From the NCBI GenBank assembly GCA_021296095.1, contig JAGWBB010000014.1, positions 19,658 through 58,767 on the forward strand: a stretch of DNA of 39,110 bases, read 5' to 3'. The stretch is from Desulfurellaceae bacterium. GTDB taxonomy: Bacteria; Desulfobacterota; Binatia; Bin18. The notes under the pieces were generated by a model. It saw nothing but the letters and a program-made list of their open reading frames with translations. It ran no database searches and had not been told where the DNA came from. A program made the translations under genes and the position numbers. Shown here piece by piece: positions 15,372 to 23,501 of this stretch (its first letter is position 1; each line of letters starts with the position of its first letter).

Positions 15372-16919
15372 ATGAGCCTCAAGCGACCAAGCCTGGATCA
15401 ACTGGCCGATGTGGCCGACCGCTACGCCCTGCATCTGACCGAAGACGACCTGGAATCCTTCCAGGGCCTGATGGACGGCATGCTGGCCTCGTACGCCCGC
15501 CTGGATCAACTCACCGTCCCTACCCTGCCGGTAACCTATCCGCGCACGCCCGGCTATCGCCCCCAGCCCCAGGACAATCCCCTGGGCGCCTGGTACTGGC
15601 GGACCGAAGTCAAGGGCGCGGATTCCGGTCCGCTGGCCGGCAGGACGGTTGCACTCAAGGACAACATCTGTCTGGCCGGGGTGCCGATGATGAACGGCAG
15701 TAGCGTGCTGGAGGGCTATGTGCCCGACATCGACGCCACGGTTGTCAGCCGCATCCTCGACGCCGGCGGCACGATTGCCGGCAAGGCGGTGTGCGAGCAC
15801 CTGTGCGCCTCGGGTGGCAGTCATAGCAGCGACACCGGCCCGGTCCACAATCCCTACGACCTGAGCCGCACTAGCGGCGGCTCGTCGAGCGGCAGCGGGG
15901 CGCTGGTGGCGGCCGGCCAAGTCGATATGGCGCTCGGCGGCGACCAGGGCGGGTCGATTCGGATTCCGAGTTCGTGGTGCGGCATCTGCGGTCTGAAACC
16001 GACCCACGGCCTAGTGCCCTACACCGGCATCTTCCCCATCGACATCACGATCGACCACACCGGTCCGATGGCCCGCAGCGTGGCCGATGTCGCCCTGCTG
16101 CTGGAGGTTATCGCCGGACCCGACGGCCTTGACCCGCGCCAGCAGGCCGGCTTGCAGGCACAGGCTTATCAGCAGGCGCTGAGCGGCGAGATTCGGGGGC
16201 TGCGGGTCGGCCTTGTCCAGGAAGGATTTGGCTGGGACGGCCTGTCCGAAGCGGATGTCGAGGACTGCGTGACCGAATCGGCCCAGGCCCTGGCCGGCCT
16301 GGGCGCCGAGGTCGCCAGCGTGTCGATTCCCTGGCACCGCGACGGGCGGCATATCCTGAACGCGATTCTGATGGAGGGTGCCACCGCCCTGGTCGCCCAG
16401 GGCAACAGCATGGGCACGAACTGGAAGGGTTATTACACCACCAGCCTGCTGGACGCCTACGCCCGAGGCCAGCGCACCCGGGCCGACGACCTGTCGGAAA
16501 GCGTCAAGCTGATCGTCCTGCTGGGCGGCTATATGCAGGAGCACTATCACGGCCGCTACTATGCCAAGGCTCAGAACCTGGCCCGCTCGCTGACGGCGGC
16601 CTATGACGCCGCGCTCCAGGAGTGCGACCTGTTAGCAATGCCGACGGTTCCCCTCAAAGCCACCCGTATCCCGGCCCCGGACGCCAGCCGTGAGGAATTG
16701 GTCGCCCGCTCCATGGAAATGGCGCCCAATACCGCACCGTTCGATGTCAGTGGCCATCCCGCAATCAGCGTTCCGTGCGGCATGTCGGACGGCCTGCCGA
16801 TCGGCATGATGCTGATCGGCCGGACGGGCGACGACGCGACCGTGCTGCGGGCTGCGGATGCGTTTCAGCGCCAGGTGTATATGCCGCCCAGCCCGCCGCC
16901 TGTGAACGCTGAATGCTGA
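15372..16919 (+). CDS. Amidase-signature family hydrolase
   Basis: 515 residues. Start ATG 15372 is set by AAGGAGGAG with 8-base spacing; an in-frame ATG at 15324 has no SD. The catalytic Ser-cisSer-Lys triad is complete: Lys96 in VALKDNICLAG, cis-Ser171 in TSGGSSSGSGALVA, and nucleophile Ser195 in GGDQGGSIRIPSSW. Family blocks GLKPTHGLVPYTG and HTGPMARSVADVALLLEVIAG follow. It hydrolyses an amide; the substrate is unknown. The last residues (VNAEC) and the TGA stop are encoded by the left end of repeat copy B, and the LLM gene at 16971 follows in the same direction, so the two form an operon bridged by that repeat. Confidence 0.9.
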   Translation: MSLKRPSLDQLADVADRYALHLTEDDLESFQGLMDGMLASYARLDQLTVPTLPVTYPRTPGYRPQPQDNPLGAWYWRTEVKGADSGPLAGRTVALKDNICLAGVPMMNGSSVLEGYVPDIDATVVSRILDAGGTIAGKAVCEHLCASGGSHSSDTGPVHNPYDLSRTSGGSSSGSGALVAAGQVDMALGGDQGGSIRIPSSWCGICGLKPTHGLVPYTGIFPIDITIDHTGPMARSVADVALLLEVIAGPDGLDPRQQAGLQAQAYQQALSGEIRGLRVGLVQEGFGWDGLSEADVEDCVTESAQALAGLGAEVASVSIPWHRDGRHILNAILMEGATALVAQGNSMGTNWKGYYTTSLLDAYARGQRTRADDLSESVKLIVLLGGYMQEHYHGRYYAKAQNLARSLTAAYDAALQECDLLAMPTVPLKATRIPAPDASREELVARSMEMAPNTAPFDVSGHPAISVPCGMSDGLPIGMMLIGRTGDDATVLRAADAFQRQVYMPPSPPPVNAEC

Positions 16920-16965
16920 ATGATGAACAGCAGCCCCCCGTGGCTGCCCGAATGATGAACGGAGG
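16902..16965 (+). repeat. Palindromic intergenic repeat, copy B (bridges amidase and LLM)
   Basis: The left end GTGAACGCTGAATGCTGAA supplies the last codons and stop of the amidase. The core has GCAGCC pairing with GGCTGC. The right end CCCGAATGATGAACGGAGG carries the GGAGG ribosome site of the LLM gene that starts at 16971. The TAGGGG part of the consensus is absent in this copy. Confidence 0.85.
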
Positions 16966-16970
16966 ACACG

Positions 16971-18050
16971 ATGGAATTCGGCATCTGTCTGGCAACAAAA
17001 ATCGACGATTGGCAGCTGATCGCCTACGCCGAGGATCTGGGCTTTGACCGGGCCTGGATCCCGGACTCGCAGATGATCTGGTCGGACTGCTATGCGGTTA
17101 TGGCGCTGGCAGCCCAAAACACCTCGCGGATTCAGCTGGGCACCGGCGTCGCCATCCCCGGCACCCGGATTGCCCCGGTCACCGCCCACTCGATTGCCTC
17201 GATCAACCAAATCGCGCCGGGCCGGGTGTTTCTGGGCATCGGCACCGGCCACACCGCCATGCGGGTGATGGGCATGGAGCCGATGCGGATACGCGACTTC
17301 CGGGAGTACCTGCGGGTGCTCAGGGTTCTGCTGCGGGGCGAGGAGGTCGAGTATAGCCTGGCCGACCGGACTCGCGCGATTCGGTTTCTGCACCAGGATT
17401 TACGCTTTGTGAACCTCGACAACCCGATTCCCATCTATGTGGCCGCCAACGGTCCGCGGGCGCTGAGGTCGGCCGGGGAGTTTGGCGACGGGCTGATCTC
17501 GGCCTTTAACGAGCGTCCCGAAATCCTGGCCTCCAACCTCGACCAGGTCCGGGCCGGGGCCGAGAAGGCCGACCGCAGCCTGCCCGACCCGTTTCATACC
17601 TCGACGCTGACCACCTCGGTGGTGTTGCAGCCCGGCGAGCGCCTGGACTCCGACCGGGTCATTGACGAGTGCGGCTCACAGGTCGCCGCAGCCATCCATT
17701 TTGTGTACGAGATATACCGGCAAACCGCCAACGAGGACTTTATTCCCGAGGCGTTTCGCGGCGTCTGGGACGAGTACTGCGCCTTTGTCGAGCGGATGGA
17801 AACGCCCCAGGACAAACGCTATCTCCAGATCCACAACGGCCACTGCACCTTTCTGGTGCCCGAAGAACGGCGCTTCATCACCCCCGAGGCGATCCGCGGC
17901 GTGTGTCTGGTCGGGACGCCGGACGAGATCATCGCCCAGGTCCGGGCCGCCGAACAGGCCGGGCTGGGAGAGATCGTGCTCCTGCCGCCCAGAGACGCGG
18001 CGCGCAAGGTGTTTGCGGATTTTGCCGAACAGGTGATCCGTCGCTACTGA
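16971..18050 (+). CDS. LLM-class (F420-type) oxidoreductase
   Basis: 359 residues. The start follows the GGAGG contributed by repeat copy B with 6-base spacing. The barrel motifs are LGFDRAWIPDSQMIW, where the EHH of FMN-type members is replaced by PDSQ as in many F420-dependent methylene-H4MPT-reductase-like proteins, then IQLGTGVAIPGTRIAPVTAH, PGRVFLGIGTGHTAMRVMG, and PIPIYVAANGPRALRSAG. The C-terminus IRGVCLVGTPDEIIAQVRAA is the usual LLM closing block. Substrate unknown. Second gene of the amidase > LLM unit. An inverted repeat begins six bases after its stop. Confidence 0.88.
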   Translation: MEFGICLATKIDDWQLIAYAEDLGFDRAWIPDSQMIWSDCYAVMALAAQNTSRIQLGTGVAIPGTRIAPVTAHSIASINQIAPGRVFLGIGTGHTAMRVMGMEPMRIRDFREYLRVLRVLLRGEEVEYSLADRTRAIRFLHQDLRFVNLDNPIPIYVAANGPRALRSAGEFGDGLISAFNERPEILASNLDQVRAGAEKADRSLPDPFHTSTLTTSVVLQPGERLDSDRVIDECGSQVAAAIHFVYEIYRQTANEDFIPEAFRGVWDEYCAFVERMETPQDKRYLQIHNGHCTFLVPEERRFITPEAIRGVCLVGTPDEIIAQVRAAEQAGLGEIVLLPPRDAARKVFADFAEQVIRRY

Positions 18051-18055
18051 AGACC

Positions 18056-18097
18056 CTGATGCATGCTGAACGTCGCTCGGCGCTCGGCATGCATCAG
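18056..18097 (+). terminator. 11-bp perfect inverted repeat directly after the LLM gene
   Basis: CTGATGCATGC (18056-18066) and GCATGCATCAG (18087-18097) pair perfectly around a 20-base loop. The loop begins with TGAACGTCG, resembling the left end of the palindromic repeats. No T-tract follows, so a classical terminator is not proven; it may be a repeat-derived 3' hairpin. Confidence 0.5.
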
Positions 18098-18306
18098 GCG
18101 CTCGGTGCCGGGGCGGCGGTGCCAAAATCGAGCGGCCGGACCGGGACCAGACACAACAGCAGCGCGCACATCCCACCGGCCGCAGCGGCCACGACAAACG
18201 GCAGCACCCAGCTGGCAGAACAGCAGCCCAACCATTTTGTGCCGGACCGGCCAAGCCATGCGCCCCCCTTTGCGCCCCCTGCCACCGAGCTTCTGGGCTC
18301 ACTCAT
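18094..18306 (-). CDS. Possible small membrane protein; otherwise the 18051-18407 gap is empty
   Basis: A frame of about 70 residues from ATG 18306 (MSEPRSSVAGGAKGG) contains one hydrophobic segment, WVLPFVVAAAAGGMCALLLC, and a short Pro/Ala tail. GTG 18312 is an alternative start. No good SD is visible and I know no family, so it could be chance coding in GC-rich DNA. It is divergent from the DUF1329 gene. Nothing else is recognisable in this 357-base gap apart from the hairpin at 18056-18097. Confidence 0.3.
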   Translation of the reverse strand: MSEPRSSVAGGAKGGAWLGRSGTKWLGCCSASWVLPFVVAAAAGGMCALLLCLVPVRPLDFGTAAPAPSA

Positions 18307-18413
18307 AGCCACACGCTACCGGGCAAGGCAAGCCGTGACGACGCGTCCGTTGCCTTGCGGACCGCCCGCCTTTCCAGTAAGACGGGCGCATCCCGTGTGA
18401 GGAGGAGATGCTC

Positions 18414-19667
18414 GTGCGATTCACAACCAGCCTTATGACCCTGCTGATTAGTGGTGTCATCGGCTTTTGGCCGGCCGGAGTCCGGGCCCAGGACGAACAG
18501 ACCCTGCTGACCGGTTTTCATCCCTACCGGGACGGCAAACCCCAGGTCGAGGGGCTGACGCCGGGACTACAGATCACCAAAGACAACGCCCACCTCGTCG
18601 AACAGGTGCTACCGCCCGAGCTGTTCCGGGTGGTGACGGCCGGCGACTTTTCCCTCACCATCCAGGAGACGACCGACTTTCCGCCCACTCAGAGCTATAT
18701 CGACGCCTCGCTCACCTACGCCGGTCAGCCCCAGATCGGCGCAGACGGGGAACTCACCAACTATACCGCGGGACAGCCGTTTCCCCACATCGATCCGGCC
18801 GACCCCCAGGCCGGCCTCAAGGTCGCCTGGAACTTTCGCTACCGCCACTTCGGCGACACCATGCAGAACCAGGGCACGCTGCGTTCGGTCAACAATTCGG
18901 GCAACATCGAACGCGCGGTCGAGAACACCTACGCCCGGATGTACGGCATGTACCGCCCCAACCCGGATAACAATGTCGCCCAGTGGGAAAAAGAGGGCAC
19001 CTGGTTCAGAGACTACTCCATCGTCCTGTCGCCCCAGGACCTCGAAGGCGCCCAGCAGCTGACCTTCCACTATGCGGCCGACGCCAATGCGAAAAAAGCC
19101 TGGGCCTATGACCCACGCAGCCGACGGACGCGTAGCGTGGTGGTCAACATGCTCGACTCCTCGTTCGGCCTGAACTTCATGGTCGAAGACTACTCCGGGT
19201 TCAACGGCTATCTGAGCGAGCACGACTGGGAATACGTCGGGGAACAGGTCGCGCTGGTGCCCGGCCTGCTGCAAAAGACGCCGCCCGAGTTTGGCGGAAA
19301 AAACGGCTGGTACCCGCTGATCCCGTGGGAGCTGCGCAAAGTTGTTATTTTGGACGCCACGCCCAAAAAGTCGGGCCACCCCTACGGCAAGCGCCGCCTG
19401 TACATCGACCGCCAGTTCTACTCGGCGCTGTGCGCCTTTGCCTACGACCACGACGGTGTCCACCAACGCACCCTGTTCCACACCTTTGCCAACCCGGCCT
19501 TTGATCCCGACAACGCCGGAGTGCAAGGCATACCGCTCCACGTCGGCAACGCCTGGGTTGACTACCTGGAGGACATGGCCAGCATCTGGACCGGTAAGGT
19601 CGTCATGAACAAGCCGATCAAGCCCAAGCGGTTTACCGTCAAGGAGATGGTGCGGCGCGGCAAATGA
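18414..19667 (+). CDS. DUF1329 family exported protein
   Basis: About 417 residues. A signal peptide (hydrophobic LMTLLISGVIGFWPAG, cleavage near VRAQ) precedes a typical DUF1329 protein (PF07044): the ITKDNAHLVEQVLPPELFRVVTAGDF opening, WNFRYRHFGDT, RDYSIVLSPQDLEGAQQLTF, and KAWAYDPRSRRTRSVVV. The closest start by spacing is GTG 18414, 8 bases after AGGAGG; ATG 18408 is in frame but only 2 bases from it. The family's role is unproven; it is often found beside hydrocarbon or sterol catabolism genes. The TGA stop is the first triplet of repeat copy C, and an SDR gene follows. It is only distantly similar to the DUF1329 protein at 5566-6963. Confidence 0.87.
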   Translation: MRFTTSLMTLLISGVIGFWPAGVRAQDEQTLLTGFHPYRDGKPQVEGLTPGLQITKDNAHLVEQVLPPELFRVVTAGDFSLTIQETTDFPPTQSYIDASLTYAGQPQIGADGELTNYTAGQPFPHIDPADPQAGLKVAWNFRYRHFGDTMQNQGTLRSVNNSGNIERAVENTYARMYGMYRPNPDNNVAQWEKEGTWFRDYSIVLSPQDLEGAQQLTFHYAADANAKKAWAYDPRSRRTRSVVVNMLDSSFGLNFMVEDYSGFNGYLSEHDWEYVGEQVALVPGLLQKTPPEFGGKNGWYPLIPWELRKVVILDATPKKSGHPYGKRRLYIDRQFYSALCAFAYDHDGVHQRTLFHTFANPAFDPDNAGVQGIPLHVGNAWVDYLEDMASIWTGKVVMNKPIKPKRFTVKEMVRRGK

Positions 19668-19767
19668 TGAACGCTGAACGGCAGCCGTAGGGGCCGCTCC
19701 CCGTGGCTGCCCAAAGCGCAAATGCCGTAGGGGCAGCTCCCCGTGGCTGCCCGAACGATGAACGGAG
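19664..19767 (+). repeat. Palindromic intergenic repeat, copy C (duplicated core)
   Basis: It starts with ATGATGAACGCTGAACGGC, in which the DUF1329 stop is embedded. Two cores follow with a 40-bp period (GCCGTAGGGGC at 19684 and again at 19724), each ending CTCCCCGTGGCTGCCC. The right end GATGAACGGAGA supplies the GGAG ribosome site of the SDR gene that starts at 19773. Confidence 0.88.
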
Positions 19768-19772
19768 ACCCC

Positions 19773-20570
19773 ATGCCCCGACTCACCAAACTCAGCCGGT
19801 CCATCGCCGGACACACCGCCCTGGTGACCGGCGCGGCCAGCGGCATGGGCCGCGCCACCGCCCATCTGTTTGCCGATGAAGGCGCCCAGGTCGCCGTGCT
19901 TGACCGAAACGGCGACGGGCTTACCAGCGTGGTTCAGGAAATCGTTCAGGCCGGCGGCACGGCCAGGGGCTGGACCCTGGACCTGATGGACGAGAGCCGC
20001 ATCGCACCGGTGGTTACCGAAATTGCCGCCCATTTCGGCAGCCTCGATATCCTGGTCAATAATGCCGGCATCGACGCCGGGGTGCGTATCCACAGCAGCC
20101 GCTACGAGGAGGTCTGGGAGCGCTGTTTTCAGGTGAACCTGACCGCCCACCAGCGTCTCATTCGGGCTGCCCTGCCCCACCTGACCAAAAACAAAGCGGG
20201 CCGGATTGTGAATATCGCCTCAACCGAGGGCGTGGGCGGCAGCGCCTATGCCAGCCCGTATACGGCCGCCAAACACGGGGTGATCGGCCTGACCCGAGCC
20301 TTGGCGGTTGAGCTGGGCAACCAGGGGGTGACCGTCAACTGCATCTGTCCGGGCGCCATTCATACCGGCCTGACGGCGACCATTGCTGACAAGGCCAAAC
20401 AGATTTTTGCCCGCCGACGCGTCCCGCTCAAGCGCTACGGCGACCCCGAGGAGGTTGCCCAGATGACCCTCAGCCTGGTCCTGCCGGCGGCCTCGTACAT
20501 CAATGGTGCGGCGGTGATCGTGGATGGGGGCTTCACCGTGCAGAACAACGGCGGGGCGCTGAACGGCTGA
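19773..20570 (+). CDS. Short-chain dehydrogenase/reductase
   Basis: 265 residues from ATG 19773 (MPRLTKLSRS); the in-frame ATG at 19743 lies inside the repeat and is rejected. Motifs are TGAASGMG, NNAG in ILVNNAGIDAG, the catalytic Ser in VNIASTEG, and YTAAKHG. The end NGAAVIVDGGFTVQ is classical. NAD(P)-dependent alcohol/ketone interconversion; the substrate is unknown. It follows the DUF1329 gene through repeat copy C, so the two are probably cotranscribed, and its SD appears to derive from the repeat. The stop of the convergent DMT gene lies 4 bases away. Confidence 0.88.
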   Translation: MPRLTKLSRSIAGHTALVTGAASGMGRATAHLFADEGAQVAVLDRNGDGLTSVVQEIVQAGGTARGWTLDLMDESRIAPVVTEIAAHFGSLDILVNNAGIDAGVRIHSSRYEEVWERCFQVNLTAHQRLIRAALPHLTKNKAGRIVNIASTEGVGGSAYASPYTAAKHGVIGLTRALAVELGNQGVTVNCICPGAIHTGLTATIADKAKQIFARRRVPLKRYGDPEEVAQMTLSLVLPAASYINGAAVIVDGGFTVQNNGGALNG

Positions 20571-20574
20571 GCCA

Positions 20575-21522
20575 TCAGTCCGTGTCCGCGGCCCAGCCTT
20601 CATCCTCCCCCTGTGTACGCCGGGCGGCCACGCCAACTCCAAGCAGCACGACGAGGCCGCCCAGCAGATGGGGCAGCGTGACGCTCTCACCCAGAAAGAC
20701 GTAGGCGATACCGATAGCCAGGACCGGCACCAGATTGATGAACACACCGGCCCGACTGGGTCCCAGAATTTCGACCGCCTGGTAATACCAGAAGTGGGCA
20801 AACGTCCCCAGCGTACTCTGGTAGGCCACGGCCAGCCAGGACTCCCAGCGCGTGTCGGCCAGCCGCCAGCCCTCCCACTCCGTCCACCAGCAGGCAAGGC
20901 TTAAGTACATCGCGCCCGCAATATAGGCATACGTCGTGGCCGCCAGCGGAGACACCTCGTGCATGAGGTGGCGACCATAGGTCGTATAGATGCCCCAGGC
21001 AAACAGCGTGGCAATAATAATCAGATCGCCGGGGTTGTACGCACCGGCCAGAATGACCTGCAACGAGCCGCGTGACACAATCACCGCCACACCGGTAATA
21101 GAAATCCCAATACCCAGCAGCATCCTGGCCGACAGCTTCTCCCGCAGAAACACGGCGGCCAGGAGCGCGATGGCAACAGGCGAGGCCGCGTTGAGCAGGG
21201 CCGCATTGGTGGCCGTAGTAAGATGCAGCCCCTGATAACTGCCGCCCACCGACAGCAGATAGCCGGTGAAGCCGAGAAACAGAAAACTGCCGACCAGCCG
21301 CGGCGTCCAGTTGACAGGCGCCTCTCTGGTCAGCCCGCCCCCGGCGTTCCGGCGCCGCAGATACACAAACAGGAGGAGCGCGCCAATGCTCAGACGAATG
21401 GCCGCAAACGTAAAAGGCGGGATGCTGCGCAGGGCGACTTTGCCGGTGGGAAACAGACCGGCCCACACCAGGGCGGTCAGAATCATGAGCAGCAGGGCGC
21501 GGCGGTAGGGGGAGAGGGGCAT
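20575..21522 (-). CDS. EamA/DMT-superfamily exporter
   Basis: 315 residues forming ten hydrophobic segments in two EamA repeats of five. The first contains LTALVWAGLFPTGKVAL, PFTFAAIRLSIGALLLFVYL, and NAALLNAASPVAIALLAAVF with the LREKLSARMLLG loop. The second contains IIIATLFAWGIYTTYG, and GVFINLVPVLAIGIAYVFLGE with the ESVTLPHLLGG loop. Such proteins export metabolites or take up amino acids and nucleosides; the substrate cannot be told. No clear SD precedes ATG 21522. It is convergent with the SDR gene, with only 4 bases between stops. Confidence 0.85.
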   Translation of the reverse strand: MPLSPYRRALLLMILTALVWAGLFPTGKVALRSIPPFTFAAIRLSIGALLLFVYLRRRNAGGGLTREAPVNWTPRLVGSFLFLGFTGYLLSVGGSYQGLHLTTATNAALLNAASPVAIALLAAVFLREKLSARMLLGIGISITGVAVIVSRGSLQVILAGAYNPGDLIIIATLFAWGIYTTYGRHLMHEVSPLAATTYAYIAGAMYLSLACWWTEWEGWRLADTRWESWLAVAYQSTLGTFAHFWYYQAVEILGPSRAGVFINLVPVLAIGIAYVFLGESVTLPHLLGGLVVLLGVGVAARRTQGEDEGWAADTD

Positions 21523-21737
21523 GAGGGGTATGCGGTGTCAAATCGAGCCGAACGGCGCGTCCGGGTTTTTGAGAAGGTATCAGAACCCACGGCTTTCTGC
21601 CACGCGTCCTTCGCTGCTTCGACTGGGCTTGGTGTTACGCGACGTACCGGTCAGAGCGGAGTGGTGGCTTTCGAGACGAGACCCGCCTGATACAATCGGT
21701 CAGAACATCAAAATGAGAACACCCCAGGGAGGATCGG

Positions 21738-22166
21738 ATGAAGAGGCGTTTTGTGATCATGCTTTGTGTGGTAGCCGGCATCGCCGGATTCGTCGCGGCC
21801 TACAATCCAGTCGTGACGACCATCCTCCACTCCGATCACCACGCGCTGCTGAGCGGCCGCACCCTGCTCCTCACGCTGGAGAACCGGCAGACGGCGCAGC
21901 CGAAAACGTTTCCGGTGAACTACCTGCGCGAGGAGGAGATGGTCTACATCGGCAGTGATTTTGGCTGGGAAAAGCACCTGCAAGACGGCGCGGAAGTCCG
22001 CCTGCTCATTCAAGGCAAGGAGTATGTCGGCTGGGCGCTGCCGATCCTCGACGACCCCGAGCGCAGCGCCGCAGGGCTCAGGAAACTGCGTCCGAGGACC
22101 TACAAGTTGGCGGAATGGATCGGGTCTGTTTTCGTTGAAGTCCAAATGCAAGATCAACAAGACTGA
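21738..22166 (+). CDS. Membrane-anchored split-barrel protein (FMN/F420-binding fold, likely)
   Basis: 142 residues after an AGGGAGG site. An N-terminal signal anchor (MKRRFVIMLCVVAGIAGFVA) is followed by a small beta domain: SGRTLLLTLENRQTAQPKTF, PVNYLREEEMVYIGSDFG and GAEVRLLIQGKEYVGWALPI. That order (LLLT, basic/Thr-rich turn, P-x-x-YLR, then G-x-E-V...IQGKEY) matches the deazaflavin (F420)-dependent nitroreductase/pyridoxamine-oxidase-like split barrel. The assignment is by pattern and moderate. If right, it fits a genome using F420 with LLM enzymes. It stands alone, convergent with the LLM gene downstream. Confidence 0.6.
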   Translation: MKRRFVIMLCVVAGIAGFVAAYNPVVTTILHSDHHALLSGRTLLLTLENRQTAQPKTFPVNYLREEEMVYIGSDFGWEKHLQDGAEVRLLIQGKEYVGWALPILDDPERSAAGLRKLRPRTYKLAEWIGSVFVEVQMQDQQD

Positions 22167-22256
22167 CCGTTCGGTGCGTGTATCGAGGCATTCAGCAGCC
22201 TTGGTTCTGCCGAGCCGCCATGAGCCAGACGGAGCCGGCGTCGGTTAGGCACCCGG

Positions 22257-23309
22257 TTATAAATCCCTGACCGCAGGTATGACCTTTTCGGCAAAGTTCT
22301 GCAGAAACTCGGCCGACTGCTGCCAGCTCATACCCGCGCGGTTTGCCATGAGGTGGAGTTCGTCCGGCGCGCCGTCGGCAAAGACCTCGCGCAGCTCGGC
22401 AATGGCCTGATCGGGGGTCATGAACAGCCGTTGCCAGTTTGGCAGGTCCTCCGGCTTCTCCGGCAGCCTGTCCATCAGCAGGGAGCTGTACGGACGAACG
22501 CCCTGGCGCTCGTAGTGGAAGCTGGCAAACGCCCCCTCCCGGTGCTCGGCCCAGGCCCGCTCCGGGTCGTCGGTGACAAAGCAACTACCGAAGGTGTTGA
22601 TCCTGGCAGAGTCGGGACTGCGCCCGTTGCGCTCGCACGCCGCCCGCCAGTCCTGTCGCCACTGCCGCCAGCCCTCGCCGCCCGTCAGCCCGAAGAAGAA
22701 GCCGCCCCGACCGCCGACATCGAAGCCCAGGCGGGCGACCCGATCCATGGCCTTGGCAGAAAATACGGCCACCACAAAGGTCGGCGGATGCGGCCGCTGG
22801 ACCGGCTTGGGATTGAGCCACACGCCGTCCAGCTGCCAGTGTTTGCCCTGAAAGCTGAAAGGCTGATCTTCGGTCCAGCAGCGCCGCACGATCTCCAGCC
22901 CTTCCTCGAAGCGGCCGAACCGGTGTCGGGTGTTCAATCCCAGCATCGCCCATTCCATACCAAAGGTCTGTCCTCCCTGGCCGATGCCGACGTCCAGGCG
23001 CCCGTTGGACAGAATGTCGAGCACGGCGAGTTGCTCGGCCAGCAGCACCGGGTGGTAGAGCGGCAGCTGGATGATATTCGAGCAGATGCGCACACGCTGG
23101 GTGCGCATGGCGGCTGCGGTCAGCGTCACCGGCATACTGGGGTTATAGCCTTCCGGGTCGCCGTGATGCTCGGCTAGGCTGAGCGTATCAAAGCCCAGCC
23201 GTTCCATCTCCTGCATGTGCTCGAACGCCCCGGCGTAGAATTCCGGCCACGGGGTGAACCACTCGCTCTGGGGCGGGTTGCGCAAATCGTACAGAACACC
23301 AAATTTCAT
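22257..23309 (-). CDS. LLM-class flavin-dependent monooxygenase
   Basis: 350 residues. I choose ATG 23309 (MKFGVLYDLRNPPQSEW), placed after GAGGAG; ATG 23327 has no SD. Motifs are FDTLSLAEHHGDPEGYNPSM (Glu-His-His), VRICSNIIQLPLYHPVLLAE, GRLDVGIGQGGQTFGMEWAM, and PHPPTFVVAVFSAKAMDRVA. The C-terminal DQAIAELREVFADGAPDELH block is typical. A normal-length FMN-type luciferase-like barrel with unknown substrate. It is divergent from the TauD-like oxygenase gene 192 bases away, so both could share a control region, though no clear operator is visible there. Confidence 0.88.
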   Translation of the reverse strand: MKFGVLYDLRNPPQSEWFTPWPEFYAGAFEHMQEMERLGFDTLSLAEHHGDPEGYNPSMPVTLTAAAMRTQRVRICSNIIQLPLYHPVLLAEQLAVLDILSNGRLDVGIGQGGQTFGMEWAMLGLNTRHRFGRFEEGLEIVRRCWTEDQPFSFQGKHWQLDGVWLNPKPVQRPHPPTFVVAVFSAKAMDRVARLGFDVGGRGGFFFGLTGGEGWRQWRQDWRAACERNGRSPDSARINTFGSCFVTDDPERAWAEHREGAFASFHYERQGVRPYSSLLMDRLPEKPEDLPNWQRLFMTPDQAIAELREVFADGAPDELHLMANRAGMSWQQSAEFLQNFAEKVIPAVRDL

Positions 23310-23501
23310 GGCTCTCCTCGCTTTCATCTCTGGCAGTCGTCATCCCTGGGCGTATAAGACCAAAGCCTGACGCAAAGCACAACGTTTGCGGATACCTGAC
23401 AAGCGGCCGCAGACCCAAACCCCAGGCTTGACGAAGCGCCGCGCCCTGGCCTATGACACAGGTGCTCCGCCGTAAAACGGCCGGAGTCTCAAGGAGGAAC
23501 A

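Noticed and set aside
12453-18050. Polyketide, nonribosomal or RiPP biosynthetic cluster
   Set aside because: No carrier, ketosynthase, adenylation or precursor-peptide genes. Enzyme types fit degradation better.
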